64,000 nucleotides of DNA. Origin: JBEBVQ01 sp964636205. GTDB taxonomy: Bacteria; Bacteroidota; Bacteroidia; Chitinophagales; Chitinophagaceae. A program made the position numbers and the translations under genes. Location: contig CAZWPF010000003.1 of the NCBI GenBank assembly GCA_964636205.1, positions 1 to 64,000 on the forward strand. The letters are read 5' to 3'. The notes beneath the pieces are model-generated. The model did not search any database. It was not told the origin of the DNA and saw only the letters and a program-made list of their open reading frames with translations. Below are positions 18,363 through 27,012 of this stretch, one piece after another (position 1 is the first letter of the stretch; every line of letters starts with the position of its first letter).

Positions 18363-18803
18363 CTATGGCAATGGTGCGCCAACAGGCACATTGCAATCAT
18401 GGCCCGGTTGCCCGTGTGGAGGATTCAGACGTTGATTCTGACCACCCGAAGGGGTCTGTTGCGCAGGAGCATGATCTTGAATCATTTGTTGTTGGATCAA
18501 ACCAGCTGCGTTCCCCGGATCACTATCCAAAGGTGCGCCGACAGGAATTTCACAACGATGTCCGGGTTCCCCATGGGGCGGATTCAAACGTACTTCACCT
18601 GAACCACCCGTTGGAGCTGCAGAAGGATCTATCATTTCACCTGAATTCGTGCCTAAATTAACACCAGATTCAGCTGATTCCTCCAGAGAATATTCGCTTA
18701 CCGCCTCCTGATTCTGTGTCTCGTTAGTATTGTCTGCCCCATTACCACAGGCGGCAAAAAACGCAATCGACACCATCGCGATTGCTACTACTGATTTCTT
18801 CAT
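18363..18803 (-). CDS. Lipoprotein with two NPPHG-x-PGH-x-C motifs
   Basis: The 146-residue product has a lipoprotein signal (lipobox AFFAAC, cysteine 19), a low-complexity Asn/Glu/Ser-rich spacer, and two near-identical 21-residue motifs at residues 72-92 and 125-145. Each has the pattern R-L-NPPHG-x-PGH-x-C-x2-PVGAPL. The second motif ends the protein. The conserved His, His and Cys could bind a metal, but nothing proves it. I recall this motif in other Bacteroidota hypothetical proteins without an assigned function. The gene is monocistronic and convergent to the YiiX-like gene. Confidence 0.75.
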   Translation of the reverse strand: MKKSVVAIAMVSIAFFAACGNGADNTNETQNQEAVSEYSLEESAESGVNLGTNSGEMIDPSAAPTGGSGEVRLNPPHGEPGHRCEIPVGAPLDSDPGNAAGLIQQQMIQDHAPAQQTPSGGQNQRLNPPHGQPGHDCNVPVGAPLP

Positions 18804-18980
18804 TGACTTAAAATTTACAATTCGGAATTAAAACCGCAATCTGCGAAAGTAATTAATTACCCTCACTTAGCTCTGTTAACTTAAATAAAAATAATTTAGC
18901 GACCAAAGCCTATTGAAAAGATTTATTTTTTCATAGGGAAAAGATTAGCCTCAGCCTTTGCCCGGTCGAGCTATAAGTAC

Positions 18981-18988
18981 GACCTTTG
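18981..18988 (+). promoter_or_regulatory. Probable -7 box of ahpC
   Basis: GACCTTTG matches TAnnTTTG except at the first base and lies 28 nt before the ahpC ATG. Confidence 0.4.
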
Positions 18989-19016
18989 TAAGCAAATAGA
19001 AAATCAACACAAAAGT

Positions 19017-19586
19017 ATGAGCAACAATTTTGTAACCGTCGGCCACAAGTTTCCGGAATTTAAGAAGAAAGCCGTAGTATCAATCGAAAAAGGAAAAGAA
19101 TTTAAAGACATCAGCAATGCTGATATCAATGGCAAATGGACAGTAATGTTCTGGTGGCCTAAAGATTTCACTTTCGTTTGCCCTACTGAAATTGCAGAAT
19201 TCAATAAGAACTTCTCCAATTTTGACGACCGTGATACAGTTTTATTAGGAGCATCTACCGACAGCGAATTCGTTCACCTCGCATGGCGTAAAGACCACGA
19301 CGATCTGCGTGATTTACGTTTCCCAATGATTGCTGATACCAGCAAGAGTTTGGCTGAAGAATTAGGCATTTTGAATTCAGACGAAAAAATCGCTTATCGC
19401 GCTACTTTCATCATCGATCCCGAAGGAATCGTTCGTTGGGTAAATATCAACGACCTGAATGTAGGACGTAACGTAGCAGAAGTTATACGTGTATTGGATG
19501 CTCTCCAAACTGATGAACTTTGCCCTTGCAACTGGACCAAAGGTGAAGAAACGCTGACTCAAAAATTGCAAGCTGAAGAAGCTTAA
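19017..19586 (+). CDS. ahpC: Alkyl hydroperoxide reductase subunit C / peroxiredoxin
   Basis: This cytosolic thiol peroxidase reduces hydrogen peroxide and organic hydroperoxides. The 189-residue product has the peroxidatic cysteine in DFTFVCPTEIAEF and, near the carboxy end, a CPCNW pair. That arrangement matches mycobacterial AhpC, which uses two carboxy-terminal cysteines and is reduced by AhpD rather than AhpF. An AhpD-like gene follows 107 bp downstream, which supports the same chemistry here. A hairpin stands between the two genes. Confidence 0.93.
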   Translation: MSNNFVTVGHKFPEFKKKAVVSIEKGKEFKDISNADINGKWTVMFWWPKDFTFVCPTEIAEFNKNFSNFDDRDTVLLGASTDSEFVHLAWRKDHDDLRDLRFPMIADTSKSLAEELGILNSDEKIAYRATFIIDPEGIVRWVNINDLNVGRNVAEVIRVLDALQTDELCPCNWTKGEETLTQKLQAEEA

Positions 19587-19628
19587 AACTTATTCAATAG
19601 AATAGTTTTAAATCAGCATTCCATATAT

Positions 19629-19672
19629 AAAAAGCATTTGTCCTGCTCCAACGGGGCAAGTGCTTTTCTTTT
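19629..19672 (+). terminator. Hairpin between ahpC and the ahpD-like gene
   Basis: AAAAGCA-TTG arms pair with CAA-TGCTTTT (with G-U pairs) around the loop, followed by TTTCTTTT-like sequence. It probably terminates part of the ahpC transcript and lowers expression of the downstream gene. Confidence 0.6.
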
Positions 19673-19693
19673 AAAAATAAAACCAGAATTATT

Positions 19694-20281
19694 ATGTCAC
19701 AAATACAGCATGATACCGTTCAAAATCTGTTTGCAGACCTTAAAATCGATGCAAGTCATATCAGTCCAGGCTTAAGTGCCTTGGCCGCAGCGGACAGCCG
19801 GTTTATTAAAGACTTAAAACTCAACGTATCTACCGTTTTAGGCAGTTCCGAACTCAACCGCAAAGAAGCATGTCTGCTCGCACTTTCAGTGGCAGTGAAT
19901 CATAAACACGGTGTACTTACCGCATCATTCACCCAATTAGCTGTCGAAGCAGGGGCAACCGAAGCGGAAATCGCAGAGATCCATGCTTGTACAGCGCTGA
20001 TGATCACCAATAATGTCTTCTACAGATTCAGACATTATATGCATGAGAATGAGTATTACAACAATCAACCTGCCGGTCTCAGAATGAATATTATGATGAA
20101 CCCGGTACTGGGCAAAGAATTCTTTGAATTGACCAGTTTGATGGTATCCTCATTGAACGGGTGCGAACGCTGTGTGGTATCACACGAACAATCGGTAAAA
20201 CAGCACGGTGCTTCCGAACCCAGAATATTTCAGGCTATCCGTCTTGGAGCGGTTATCAAAAGCTTATGCGCCGTTGTGTAA
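19694..20281 (+). CDS. AhpD-like carboxymuconolactone decarboxylase family protein
   Basis: AhpD proteins are all-helical disulfide reductases that recycle AhpC. The 195-residue product carries the AhpD core NGCERCVVSHEQSVKQHG, a CxxC pair with the downstream histidine of the proton relay, preceded by a duplicated helical domain. The position directly behind a mycobacterial-type ahpC makes the AhpD role likely. It ends just before a symmetric hairpin that separates it from the convergent histidine kinase gene. Confidence 0.88.
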   Translation: MSQIQHDTVQNLFADLKIDASHISPGLSALAAADSRFIKDLKLNVSTVLGSSELNRKEACLLALSVAVNHKHGVLTASFTQLAVEAGATEAEIAEIHACTALMITNNVFYRFRHYMHENEYYNNQPAGLRMNIMMNPVLGKEFFELTSLMVSSLNGCERCVVSHEQSVKQHGASEPRIFQAIRLGAVIKSLCAVV

Positions 20282-20297
20282 ATCTTAGCGATTGAAT

Positions 20298-20334
20298 CCT
20301 CAGCGTAGTGTGAAGTTGTAAATCTATGCTGAGG
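20298..20334. terminator. Bidirectional hairpin between the ahpD-like and kinase genes
   Basis: CCTCAGC-TAG pairs with CTA-GCTGAGG (one G-T position) in the gap between two convergent genes; the right arm runs into the kinase stop codon at 20324. Confidence 0.5.
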
Positions 20335-21610
20335 GTTCTGATTGCGACAGCGGCAAAGTGATAATAAAAGTACTACCCTTGCCCAGTGCACTCTCAACCC
20401 GAATCTTTCCTTCGTGCGCTTCTACCATGGTCTTCACATAGCTCAGACCCAGTCCGAATCCTTTAACATTATGCAGGTTGCCGGTATGCGCACGGTAAAA
20501 TTTCTCAAAAATCCTGATCTGAGTCTCTCGATTCATCCCTATTCCATTATCCTGGATTCTTATAATCAACGACTGTGCATTTGATTCGGTTGCGACAACA
20601 ATTCTTGGATGCTCCTGGGAGTACTTTATTGCGTTGTCCAACAAGTTGAAAATAATGTTATTAAAATGGACCTCATCGGCATGTATCCAAAAACGTTGAG
20701 CCGCCAAGTCCAACACCAACTCCCCATTACTTTCCTCAATTTGCAAGGCAAAATTCTCTGTAACTTTTCGAATGATCTCATGAGCATCCAAATCCTGTAG
20801 ATGGAGCTTAACATCCTGCCGTTCTATCCGGGCAGCTTGCAAAATCTTCTCCACCTGCTTATTCATTCGCTTATTCTCATCTTTGATAATGCCGCTGTAA
20901 TATCGGATCTTCTCCTCGTCATGAATCACTCTTTCATTGTTTAAAGCATCCACCGCCAGGGAGATAGTTGCCAAGGGTGTCTTAAATTCATGCGTCATGT
21001 TATTGATAAAGTCCGACTTCACCTCCGATAACTTTTTTTGTCGGAACATGGTACGGATGGTCAATGCAAATGCCGAGATGATGATACAGGTAAATACAAT
21101 AGAGGCGACTACCATCCAGCCCATCTGACTAATAATATAGTGGTTGGGCTCATGGATATAGATATGCAACACCTCTGAAAGCAAGGATTCAGGAGGAGTT
21201 AATCGGTAAGTGTGCGATTGGGTAAAGTATTCTGAGCGAAAACCCGGTGTTGACAAAACCGGATTTCCCAAAAAATCAGTGATGCAATATTCAAATGGCT
21301 GCTTGATATTGTTTTGCTTAAGAGCCTGATCTACCATCTTCAACATTTCCTCATTAGTGAAAATCTGAGAAGTAAATACAGTCTGTAAAGCAAAATCCTT
21401 TAGCGCCGCCGGTGCAGAAGTAAGCTTTCTGCGTGCGAGAAAAGTCTGATAGGTCTGATCCCGAACACTGATCAGAGAATTGTCCACATCCCTTACATAT
21501 TGATCCTGTTTCAGTAATACAGCATTCCGGATCCACTGCATCTGAATAAACATCGTCCCCAAAACAGACAATGTGATCAACACTATAATTACCGGAAAAA
21601 CCTTTTTCAT
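20324..21610 (-). CDS. Sensor histidine kinase (orphan)
   Basis: The 428-residue inner-membrane kinase has TM1 at about residues 5-25, a ~130-residue periplasmic sensor region, TM2 near 160-185, a HisKA domain with the phosphorylated histidine in NNMTHEFKTPLATI (around residue 205), and a HATPase_c domain with N box (NIIFNLLDNAIKYS), G1 (IQDNGIGM) and G2 (GFGLGLSYV). The fold resembles RprX-type kinases of Bacteroides. No response regulator lies next to it, so its partner is unknown. Confidence 0.92.
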   Translation of the reverse strand: MKKVFPVIIVLITLSVLGTMFIQMQWIRNAVLLKQDQYVRDVDNSLISVRDQTYQTFLARRKLTSAPAALKDFALQTVFTSQIFTNEEMLKMVDQALKQNNIKQPFEYCITDFLGNPVLSTPGFRSEYFTQSHTYRLTPPESLLSEVLHIYIHEPNHYIISQMGWMVVASIVFTCIIISAFALTIRTMFRQKKLSEVKSDFINNMTHEFKTPLATISLAVDALNNERVIHDEEKIRYYSGIIKDENKRMNKQVEKILQAARIERQDVKLHLQDLDAHEIIRKVTENFALQIEESNGELVLDLAAQRFWIHADEVHFNNIIFNLLDNAIKYSQEHPRIVVATESNAQSLIIRIQDNGIGMNRETQIRIFEKFYRAHTGNLHNVKGFGLGLSYVKTMVEAHEGKIRVESALGKGSTFIITLPLSQSEPSA

Positions 21611-21787
21611 CGAAATACAAATTTAGGAGATGTAATGTGAAGATTCTGAGAAATCTGAATCACCGCGCTCCAGCTCAAAATCCGAACAAGCTTGAGCTCA
21701 ACTTACGGAATTCAGAAAGGTTTGCGTTCAAACTATTTTATAAAATCAATAAAATGATTAGCTTTAGCCCGTAGAATAATCCTTTTC

Positions 21788-22285
21788 ATGGCAAAAAATA
21801 CTTATACAACATTATTGGTAGTTTCACTGTTGGTGATCCTCGGTGCGTGCAAGAAAACACCTGAAGAAGCGGAAACCATTCACGATACCTTAAGAGAAGG
21901 GAAGTGGAGGCAGGTATCCGGACTTGTCAGATTTCAAGGAATGAACGGGGTTGATTCCACTTCTGATTATTTCAGTGATCTGGTACCATCTTGCGTCAAA
22001 GACGATTATATAGTATTCAAGGCAAATTTCGACGGGGTAATTGAAGATGCAGATACAACCTGCGGGGTTGGGGATCCATACGAACTTCCATTTACCTGGG
22101 AAGTGCGTGAAGGCGGTACCCAATTGAATATTTACAATGCCACTAGAAATTTCCGGACAGCTTCTGTACACGGCAAAATTCTCAATCTTTCCGGCGGAAA
22201 TTTATCTCTGGAATACACGGTGTACGAGCAATTCACACCGGGGGATATCGATACCCTAACCTATACCAACGAGTACAGTAAATAA
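21788..22285 (+). CDS. Lipocalin-like lipoprotein, function unknown
   Basis: The 165-residue product has a lipoprotein signal with lipobox VILGAC (cysteine 21), then KKTPEEAETIH and a beta-rich body with two cysteines (SCVKDD and TTCGVGD) probably disulfide bonded. The pattern GKWRQVSG...YIVFKANFDGV resembles small lipocalin-like Bacteroidota lipoproteins. No function can be given. It is a single gene between the kinase and thrS. Confidence 0.75.
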   Translation: MAKNTYTTLLVVSLLVILGACKKTPEEAETIHDTLREGKWRQVSGLVRFQGMNGVDSTSDYFSDLVPSCVKDDYIVFKANFDGVIEDADTTCGVGDPYELPFTWEVREGGTQLNIYNATRNFRTASVHGKILNLSGGNLSLEYTVYEQFTPGDIDTLTYTNEYSK

Positions 22286-22365
22286 AAAACTGAACGGTCC
22301 TATAGGGAATTCCGGGAATCCATGCAATTAGCTATGGTGAAATTGGTCATTGTCGGGATTGAGCC

Positions 22366-22373
22366 TAATTTTG
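22366..22373 (+). promoter_or_regulatory. -7 box of thrS
   Basis: TAATTTTG matches TAnnTTTG and lies 24 nt before the thrS ATG. Confidence 0.55.
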
Positions 22374-22397
22374 CAACTTATATAACGAAGGGATTTT

Positions 22398-24341
22398 ATG
22401 ATTCATATTACCTTACCGGACGGAGCCGTCCGGGATTATGAATCCGGTGTTACCGCACTGGATGTTGCCCGTTCTATCAGCGAGGGGTTGGCAAGGAAAG
22501 TTCTTGCAGCAGAAGTAAACGGAGAAGTTTGGGACGCAACTCGCCCCATCAACAACGATGCTCATTTAAGATTATTAACCTGGACCGATAAAAATGGACA
22601 GTCTACATTTTGGCATTCTTCCGCACACCTAATGGCGGAAGCACTGGAGGCTTTGTTTCCAGGCACCAAATTCGGAATAGGGCCCGCTATTGAAAAGGGT
22701 TTTTATTATGATATCGATTTGGGTGGTCAAACTATCAGCGATGAGGACCTGACCAAGATCGAAGAAAAAATGAAAGAACTGGCGAAACAAAAGAATCCAT
22801 ACCAGCGCCGGGAAATTTCAAAAGCTGAAGCAATCAGCTATTTCGAACAAAAAAATGATCCTTATAAGATCGAATTGTTACAAGATTTGGAAGATGGCAA
22901 AATCACCTTCTATTCTCAGGGTAACTTTACCGATCTCTGTCGGGGACCCCATATTCCGGATACCGGATTTATCAAAGCTATCAAACTGACCAATATTGCA
23001 GGCGCATACTGGAGAGGAAATGAGAAGAATAAAATGCTAACCCGGATCTACGGTGTTACCTTCCCTTCTCAGAAAGAACTCGACGAATACCTGACATTAC
23101 TGGAAGAAGCCAAAAAAAGAGACCATCGCAAACTAGGGCGCGAATTGGAACTGTTTACCTTCTCCGAAAAAGTAGGTAGCGGATTGCCCTTATGGTTGCC
23201 CAAGGGTGCGATGCTCCGGGAACAATTACAGCAATTCCTGCAGCGAGCTCAAATCGCTAGCGGATATCTGCCTGTAGTTACACCGCATATTGGGGGCAAA
23301 CAACTTTATATCACTTCAGGGCATTGGGAAAAATACGGTGCTGATTCTTTCAGACCGATCACAACGCCGCAGGAAGGGGAAGAGTTTATGCTCAAGCCCA
23401 TGAACTGTCCGCACCATTGTGAAATTTATAAATCATCTCCTCGCTCTTATAAGGACTTGCCACTCCGACTCGCAGAATTCGGAACCGTTTATCGGTACGA
23501 ACAGAGTGGAGAATTACACGGTCTGACCAGAGTTAGAGGGTTTACCCAAGACGATGCACACTTATTCTGCCGCCCAGACCAGGTACAGGAAGAATTCAAA
23601 AAAGTGATCGATCTGGTAATGTATGTATTCAATGCGCTCGATTTTAAAGACTTCACAGCACAAGTATCGTTGAGAAGTCAGGAAGACCGCAGCAAATACA
23701 TTGGTAGTGAAGAAAACTGGGAAATCGCCGAACAATCAATTATTAAAGCAGCTGCAGATAAAGGTCTGAACACTGTGATCGAATACGGCGAAGCCGCTTT
23801 CTACGGACCTAAGCTCGACTTTATGGTGAGAGACGCACTGGGAAGAAGCTGGCAATTGGGAACTATCCAGGTCGACTATAACCTGCCCGAAAGATTTGAG
23901 CTGGAATATATCGATTCGGATAACCAAAGAAAGCGACCGGTGATGATTCATCGCGCGCCTTTCGGATCTATGGAACGCTTTATTGCATTGTTGCTGGAAC
24001 ACTGCGGAGGCAATCTGCCTCTCTGGCTGGCACCTGTGCAGGTGAAATTGCTGCCTATCAGCGATAAATTCGCCCCGTATGCCGCCGAGATCACCAACCA
24101 GCTACTTGCCGCAGGTATTCGTGCTGAATTAGATGAGCGAAATGAAAAGATCGGTAGAAAAATACGCGATACCGAACTGATGAAAGTGCCTTATATGCTG
24201 ATTATCGGGGAGAAAGAAGTAAACGAGAAAATGGTTTCGGTAAGAAAACATAGCGCGGGCGACCAAGGTACATTATCTCCCGAGGCATTTATACAAAATA
24301 TATTAGATACAATTAATCAAGAACAATCAGGAAAAAAATAA
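22398..24341 (+). CDS. thrS: Threonine--tRNA ligase
   Basis: ThrRS charges tRNA-Thr and edits mischarged Ser-tRNA-Thr. The 647-residue length is normal. Domains: TGS (1-60), editing/SAD domain (about 65-225, with the HSSAHLMAEAL motif), class II catalytic core (240-530) with the zinc-binding cysteine in MNCPHHCEIY, motif 2 RYEQSGELHGLTRVRGF and motif 3 IHRAPFGSMERF, then the anticodon-binding domain. It is followed 74 bp later by infC, the usual thrS-infC order. Confidence 0.97.
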   Translation: MIHITLPDGAVRDYESGVTALDVARSISEGLARKVLAAEVNGEVWDATRPINNDAHLRLLTWTDKNGQSTFWHSSAHLMAEALEALFPGTKFGIGPAIEKGFYYDIDLGGQTISDEDLTKIEEKMKELAKQKNPYQRREISKAEAISYFEQKNDPYKIELLQDLEDGKITFYSQGNFTDLCRGPHIPDTGFIKAIKLTNIAGAYWRGNEKNKMLTRIYGVTFPSQKELDEYLTLLEEAKKRDHRKLGRELELFTFSEKVGSGLPLWLPKGAMLREQLQQFLQRAQIASGYLPVVTPHIGGKQLYITSGHWEKYGADSFRPITTPQEGEEFMLKPMNCPHHCEIYKSSPRSYKDLPLRLAEFGTVYRYEQSGELHGLTRVRGFTQDDAHLFCRPDQVQEEFKKVIDLVMYVFNALDFKDFTAQVSLRSQEDRSKYIGSEENWEIAEQSIIKAAADKGLNTVIEYGEAAFYGPKLDFMVRDALGRSWQLGTIQVDYNLPERFELEYIDSDNQRKRPVMIHRAPFGSMERFIALLLEHCGGNLPLWLAPVQVKLLPISDKFAPYAAEITNQLLAAGIRAELDERNEKIGRKIRDTELMKVPYMLIIGEKEVNEKMVSVRKHSAGDQGTLSPEAFIQNILDTINQEQSGKK

Positions 24342-24385
24342 CAACTGCATAAAACTGCTTTTATATTTAAACCATACAAAAGCAC

Positions 24386-24393
24386 TATTTTTG
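24386..24393 (+). promoter_or_regulatory. -7 box of infC
   Basis: TATTTTTG lies 22 nt before the infC start codon in the thrS-infC gap, so infC may have its own promoter. Confidence 0.55.
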
Positions 24394-24415
24394 CAATAAT
24401 TTTTAAAAATCGTTA

Positions 24416-24970
24416 ATGCAAAGAAGAAGTAAAGGAAGACCATTCAGGCCACGCCAACCCAAAAATGAACATCGGCTCAATGAAGAAATCACTGCCCCGG
24501 AAGTGCGTGTAGTAGGTGAAGATATGGAGCCCGCAGTTTACCCTTTGGCAACTGCGCTCCGAATGGCAAGAGAAAGGGAAGTTGATCTGGTCGAAATATC
24601 GCCCAATGCCGCTCCCCCGGTATGCCGCCTGATTGATTACAAAAAGTTTCTTTACGAAAAGAAAAAGAAGGATAAGGAACAAAAAGCTAAAGCAAAGCAA
24701 TCAGAAGTCAAAGAAATCAGATTCACGCCGAATACCGACGATCACGATTTCGATTTCAAAGCTAAGCACGCTGAAAAATTCCTTATTGATGGCGATAAGG
24801 TGAAATGCTATGTGCAGTTCAAAGGTCGTTCTATCATGTTCCAGGAACGTGGAGAATTACTTCTTTTGAAATTCGCTGAGAGATTGGCTGAAGTAGGCAC
24901 TCTGGAATCTATGCCTAAAATGGAAGGTCGTAGAATGATCGCCATTTTCACTCCCAAAAAGAAAAAATAA
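24416..24970 (+). CDS. infC: Translation initiation factor IF-3
   Basis: IF-3 keeps 30S and 50S subunits apart and checks start-codon and initiator-tRNA choice. The 184-residue product shows the family start NEEITAPEVRVVGEDMEP, the hinge lysine-rich linker (EKKKKDKEQKAKAKQ), and the carboxy domain (KEIRFTPNTDDHDFDFK...VKCYVQFKGRSIMF). It begins with ATG, whereas many bacteria use a rare AUU start for autoregulation. rpmI and rplT, the usual next genes, are absent; a strong terminator and rocD follow instead. Confidence 0.96.
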   Translation: MQRRSKGRPFRPRQPKNEHRLNEEITAPEVRVVGEDMEPAVYPLATALRMAREREVDLVEISPNAAPPVCRLIDYKKFLYEKKKKDKEQKAKAKQSEVKEIRFTPNTDDHDFDFKAKHAEKFLIDGDKVKCYVQFKGRSIMFQERGELLLLKFAERLAEVGTLESMPKMEGRRMIAIFTPKKKK

Positions 24971-24977
24971 TACCTTT

Positions 24978-25014
24978 TATCAGTTGGCTGACCCAACGGG
25001 TTAGCCAACTGATA
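24978..25014 (+). terminator. Strong hairpin after infC
   Basis: A 17-bp stem TATCAGTTGGCTGACCC with a 3-nt loop is complete except for one G-T pair, and ends the thrS-infC unit. Confidence 0.7.
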
Positions 25015-25071
25015 ATATATTTCGTCCCTCCAATCGAGTCCCTCCCTGATTAGTTATTGGTCGGAAATCCG

Positions 25072-25079
25072 TATATTTG
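25072..25079 (+). promoter_or_regulatory. -7 box of rocD
   Basis: TATATTTG matches TAnnTTTG. The rocD ATG at 25083 lies only 3 nt downstream, implying a leaderless mRNA. The TTG at 25077 is part of this box. Confidence 0.55.
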
Positions 25080-25082
25080 AGT

Positions 25083-26318
25083 ATGTTCAGTACTCAATTA
25101 TCTCAACTCACTCAAGAATATATTGCCCGTGAAACCAAACACGGGGCGCATAACTATCAACCACTTCCGGTAGTCCTTTCGAAAGGCTCCGGTGTATATG
25201 TATGGGATGTTGACGGCAAACGATATTACGATTTCCTTTCCGGCTATTCTTCTGTGAATCAAGGGCATTGTCACCCCAGAATCATCAACGCACTTACACA
25301 ACAGGCGCAACAACTGACGCTTACCTCTCGTGCATTTCACAACGATGTGCTCGGACTTTATGCTGAGTACATTACCCAACTTTTGGGATATGATAAAGTG
25401 CTCCCAATGAATTCAGGTGCAGAAGGTGTAGAAACCGCTCTGAAAATTACACGCCGATGGGGCTATACCGTGAAAGGCATACCTGAAAACAAAGCCAAAG
25501 TCATCGTCTGTGCCAAAAACTTCCACGGACGAACACTTAATGTAATTTCATTTAGCACCGACCCTACGGCGACCTCCAATTTCGGTCCATTCATGCCCGG
25601 GTATATAACCATCCCCTTCAACGATATAAACGCTTTGGAAGAAGCACTGCAAGACCCTTTTGTTGCCGGTTTTCTCGTAGAACCCATTCAAGGAGAAGCG
25701 GGCGTCGTGGTTCCCGATGAGGGCTACTTGTCTAAAGCCGCAGCGCTCTGCAAAAGCAAAAATGTATTGTTTATTGGTGATGAAATCCAAACCGGATTAG
25801 CAAGAACCGGGAAAATACTCGCTTGTGACCATGAGCAAGTAAAACCGGATATCCTGATCTTAGGCAAAGCCTTATCAGGCGGAACCATGCCGATTTCCGC
25901 CGTACTGGCCAACGATGAAATAATGCTGACCATCAAACCGGGAGAACACGGTTCCACCTACGGAGGCAGTCCGCTCGCCTGCCGTGTGGCCATTGAATCT
26001 TTAAAAACCCTGGTTGAAGAAAACATGGCGGAAAACGCTGCTATTCAAGGAAGCTATTTCAGAGAACAAATTGCCTCCCTAAACCACCCGCTAATCAGCA
26101 CTATCCGGGGGAAAGGTCTGCTCAACGCGATCGTCATCCAACACGATGATCCCGAAGCGGCTTATAAGCTTTGTCTGATCATGAAGGAACACGGACTGCT
26201 GGCCAAACAAACACATGGTGACAAAATCAGATTCGCGCCACCGCTAGTGATAACACGCGAACAAATTGATGAGTGCATAGAGATTATTAGCCGTAGTTTG
26301 GAGCAACTTACTAAATGA
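25083..26318 (+). CDS. rocD: Ornithine aminotransferase
   Basis: This PLP enzyme moves the delta-amino group of ornithine to 2-oxoglutarate, linking arginine, proline and glutamate metabolism. The 411-residue class III aminotransferase has NHPRIINAL-like start features (GHCHPRIINAL), the PLP-binding aspartate in FIGDEIQTGLARTG and the Schiff-base lysine in ILGKALSGGTMPISAVLAN, matching OAT closely. The close relative acetylornithine transaminase is a less likely alternative. The stop overlaps the next gene by 4 bp (ATGA). Confidence 0.9.
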   Translation: MFSTQLSQLTQEYIARETKHGAHNYQPLPVVLSKGSGVYVWDVDGKRYYDFLSGYSSVNQGHCHPRIINALTQQAQQLTLTSRAFHNDVLGLYAEYITQLLGYDKVLPMNSGAEGVETALKITRRWGYTVKGIPENKAKVIVCAKNFHGRTLNVISFSTDPTATSNFGPFMPGYITIPFNDINALEEALQDPFVAGFLVEPIQGEAGVVVPDEGYLSKAAALCKSKNVLFIGDEIQTGLARTGKILACDHEQVKPDILILGKALSGGTMPISAVLANDEIMLTIKPGEHGSTYGGSPLACRVAIESLKTLVEENMAENAAIQGSYFREQIASLNHPLISTIRGKGLLNAIVIQHDDPEAAYKLCLIMKEHGLLAKQTHGDKIRFAPPLVITREQIDECIEIISRSLEQLTK

Positions 26319-26935
26319 CCCCTAAACCTCTGGAACAATCAACAAGATTAAACGAGCGAGTGGCAGACTTTCTAATGGGACTGCCCGACGGAATTACCAT
26401 TCCTTTTATCCTTTCAGCCGGACTAACCGGGTTTAATGCCGGATCTAACTCAATAGGTATAGCCGGATTAGCTGCTGCGGTGGTCGGAGCGGTAGCAATG
26501 GGCATCAGCCGATACCAGTCCGGGAAACCCCAAGACATTCCTCACCGAATAGAAGAACTGGGTTTAGATCCGGAAATTGCCGAAGCCATTAAACAGGATC
26601 ACTCTAAAGAAAAAAGTAAATGGGACGAGTTTGTAGATGAGTATGGACTAGATTTCAATACACCTGATCTAAAACATCTGAAACTTAGCGCCTTTCTTAC
26701 CGGCATAGGCTACCTCTCAGGGGGAATTATTGCAGTAGTGCCTTTTATATTGAATGCGGCCAGCTCCGAACGCTTGCTATGGACAGCCTTTTTGAGCCTC
26801 TCCGCTTTGTTTGTCGCTGGATTTATCAAAGGACGTGTAATAGGATTAAACCCATGGAAAGAAGCGAGCCGACTGACCATCATCGCGGGTCTGACAGCAT
26901 TAGCTGCCTATCAAGCAAATAGCCTGCTTAGTTAA
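26315..26935 (+). CDS. VIT/CCC1-like membrane transporter
   Basis: The 206-residue protein has about five hydrophobic segments and the VIT1/CCC1 pattern ADFLMGLPDGITIPFILSAG near the amino end, followed by GIAGLAAAVVGAVAMGISRY. The family exports Fe2+ or Mn2+ from the cytosol (plant VIT1, yeast CCC1, bacterial MbfA/VIT-like). It overlaps rocD by 4 bp and is probably translated with it, although the two have no clear metabolic link. The metal is inferred from the family only. Confidence 0.82.
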   Translation: MTPKPLEQSTRLNERVADFLMGLPDGITIPFILSAGLTGFNAGSNSIGIAGLAAAVVGAVAMGISRYQSGKPQDIPHRIEELGLDPEIAEAIKQDHSKEKSKWDEFVDEYGLDFNTPDLKHLKLSAFLTGIGYLSGGIIAVVPFILNAASSERLLWTAFLSLSALFVAGFIKGRVIGLNPWKEASRLTIIAGLTALAAYQANSLLS

Positions 26936-26948
26936 TACCAAGCAGGCT
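26921..26948. terminator. Hairpin overlapping the stop of the VIT-like gene
   Basis: Perfect 9-bp arms AGCCTGCTT/AAGCAGGCT enclose the stop codon. The U-run is weak, so it may only protect the mRNA end. Confidence 0.5.
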
Positions 26949-27012
26949 ACGCAAAAATTGATATCGAATACCATTCTGGTCAAACAACATGACCAAGATA
27001 ATAGCTCATTTA

